Source of the DNA: Bdellovibrio sp. NC01
GTDB lineage: Bacteria > Bdellovibrionota > Bdellovibrionia > Bdellovibrionales > Bdellovibrionaceae
Assembly (NCBI RefSeq): GCF_006874625.1
Contig: NZ_CP030034.1
Span: 124,001 to 188,000 of the forward strand
Length of the DNA: 64,000 nucleotides
Direction of reading: 5' to 3'
Both the position numbers and the translations under genes were made by a program. The notes beneath the pieces were generated by a model. The model was given only the letters and a program-made list of their open reading frames with translations, had not been told where the DNA came from and made no database searches. The first letter of the stretch is position 1. Each line of letters begins with the position of its first letter. This document shows positions 63,230-64,000 of the stretch, piece after piece.

Positions 63230-64000
63230 ATGTCTGCTGATTTTTCGAAAAGACTCACGCTTGTCGTGGGTCTTTTTTTTAGTTTAAATCTCACTGCCTG
63301 CGCGACTTATCAGAATAAGGTGCAGGATGCTCGCCAAGCATTGGTCCGAGGAGATTACGACAAAGCCGTCAAAGATTTAGAACCTTTGGCGCAAAAGCAA
63401 GACGGGGATCAACTCGTTTATCTATTAGACTATGCGACTGCTTTAGAAATTTCTGGAAACTTCAAAGACAGCAATAGTGTTTTCTTAAAAGCCGATCGCT
63501 TGTCCGAACTGGTCGACTATCAATCCATCACTCGTCAAACCGGATCGTTGCTATTGAATGAAGAGATGGTTCAATACAAAGGCGACACTTTCGAAAAAAT
63601 CTTCATCAACGCTTATCTTGCGATGAACTATCTTCAATTAGGAATGCTTGATGATGCCTTGGTGGAAGCCCGTCGTATCAATGAAAAATATTTGAAATTC
63701 CGTCAGGAAGAAAAAAAGTTTTTCGAGATGAACTCATTCAGTAAGTATTTGTCTGCGGTGGTTTGGGAAGCCAGCCGCAACTATGACGATGCTTACATCG
63801 CTTACAACGAAGCTTATAAAATCGATCCAACAATTGGACCGATCCGCGAAGATTTAATTCGTTCCGCAAAACTTGCACGACGAACGGATACTTACAACTC
63901 GTGGAAGAAACAGTTCCCCGAAGTGAAAGAAGATCCATCGTGGTATGATAAATCCAAAGGGGAATTGGTGGTGATTTTCCAACAAGGTTGGGGTCCCCGC
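63230..64000 (+). CDS. COG3014-like TPR lipoprotein, 3' truncated by window edge
   Basis: 257 codons are visible; the frame is open at the edge. ATG at 63230 directly follows the lpoB stop. Lipobox LTAC, then helical repeats with A/L-rich TPR-like pattern (KVQDARQALVRGDYDKAVKD, NAYLAMNYLQLGMLDDALVE, DAYIAYNEAYKIDP). A gene of this kind beside lpoB is a familiar pairing in some proteobacteria, which I recall but could not check. The function is unknown; a role in helping LpoB or in wall control is inferred. Confidence 0.8.
   Translation, partial: MSADFSKRLTLVVGLFFSLNLTACATYQNKVQDARQALVRGDYDKAVKDLEPLAQKQDGDQLVYLLDYATALEISGNFKDSNSVFLKADRLSELVDYQSITRQTGSLLLNEEMVQYKGDTFEKIFINAYLAMNYLQLGMLDDALVEARRINEKYLKFRQEEKKFFEMNSFSKYLSAVVWEASRNYDDAYIAYNEAYKIDPTIGPIREDLIRSAKLARRTDTYNSWKKQFPEVKEDPSWYDKSKGELVVIFQQGWGPR

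Overview
The window is a gene-dense bacterial chromosome segment that looks like a member of the Bdellovibrionales (a Bdellovibrio-like predator). The basis is the gene content and style: many lineage-type exported proteins with no clear family, a motAB pair, mreB with an odd sigma-like operon, heavy use of GTG and TTG starts, tight TAATG and ATGA overlaps, and AT-leaning DNA (roughly mid-40s percent GC by eye). No database search was possible, so genus and species are inference. I saw no insertion sequence, prophage, tRNA, rRNA or CRISPR array.

Layout. 1-5000: end of an astD-like dehydrogenase, mltG, a small FG-GAP-like protein (minus), lysC, a nitroreductase and a secreted protein. 5295-9919: dusB, typA/bipA and a two-gene ABC-2 exporter. 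9952-12363 (minus): PAP2 phosphatase, NAD-dependent epimerase and mtgA. 12449-13960: motA-motB. 14016-22596 (minus): exported proteins, including a DUF1254 lipoprotein with a beta-barrel-like partner, a 949-residue multi-span protein, and an overlapping DUF3015-DUF4105 pair. 22660-23522: a thioredoxin and a small secreted protein. 23622-30088 (minus): tolQ-tolR-tolA-tolB-glnE-cyclophilin as one run. 30198-32037: a membrane-anchored coiled coil and a GDPD-like protein. 32223-37965: a SUF Fe-S operon led by an Rrf2 regulator with three cysteines, with an operator-like palindrome upstream. 38041-40580 (minus): a zinc metalloprotease lipoprotein and a small exported protein. 40752-40929 (minus): a 6S RNA gene that no ORF reveals. 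41010-46862: xseA-xseB-ispA-tlyA, a patatin-like lipoprotein lacking its nucleophile, and pepP. 46940-49840: HAD hydrolase, GNAT-like protein and glpD. 50001-51575: exported protein and lipoprotein. 51695-56410: mreB, a sigma-like protein, an anti-sigma-like membrane protein, a histidine kinase and a small exported protein. 56568-61208: an archaic-type chaperone-usher pilus locus with a convergent pilin gene. 61454-64000: an anchored coiled coil, a RadC-type JAB protein, an LpoB-like lipoprotein and its TPR-like partner, cut by the window end.

How the parts fit. Cell envelope work dominates: glycan strand processing (mltG, mtgA, lpoB), elongation (mreB), outer-membrane energisation (tol), lipoprotein or lipid chemistry (DUF4105, PAP2, ABC-2 exporter), pili and many exported proteins. 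The most interesting loci are the 6S RNA, the mreB-linked sigma/anti-sigma/kinase operon, the DUF3015-DUF4105 pair beside the 949-residue protein, the pseudo-patatin, the convergent pilin, and a recurrent 19-20-bp hairpin (ACTCC...GGAGT) found at three intergenic sites with compensatory changes in its stem.
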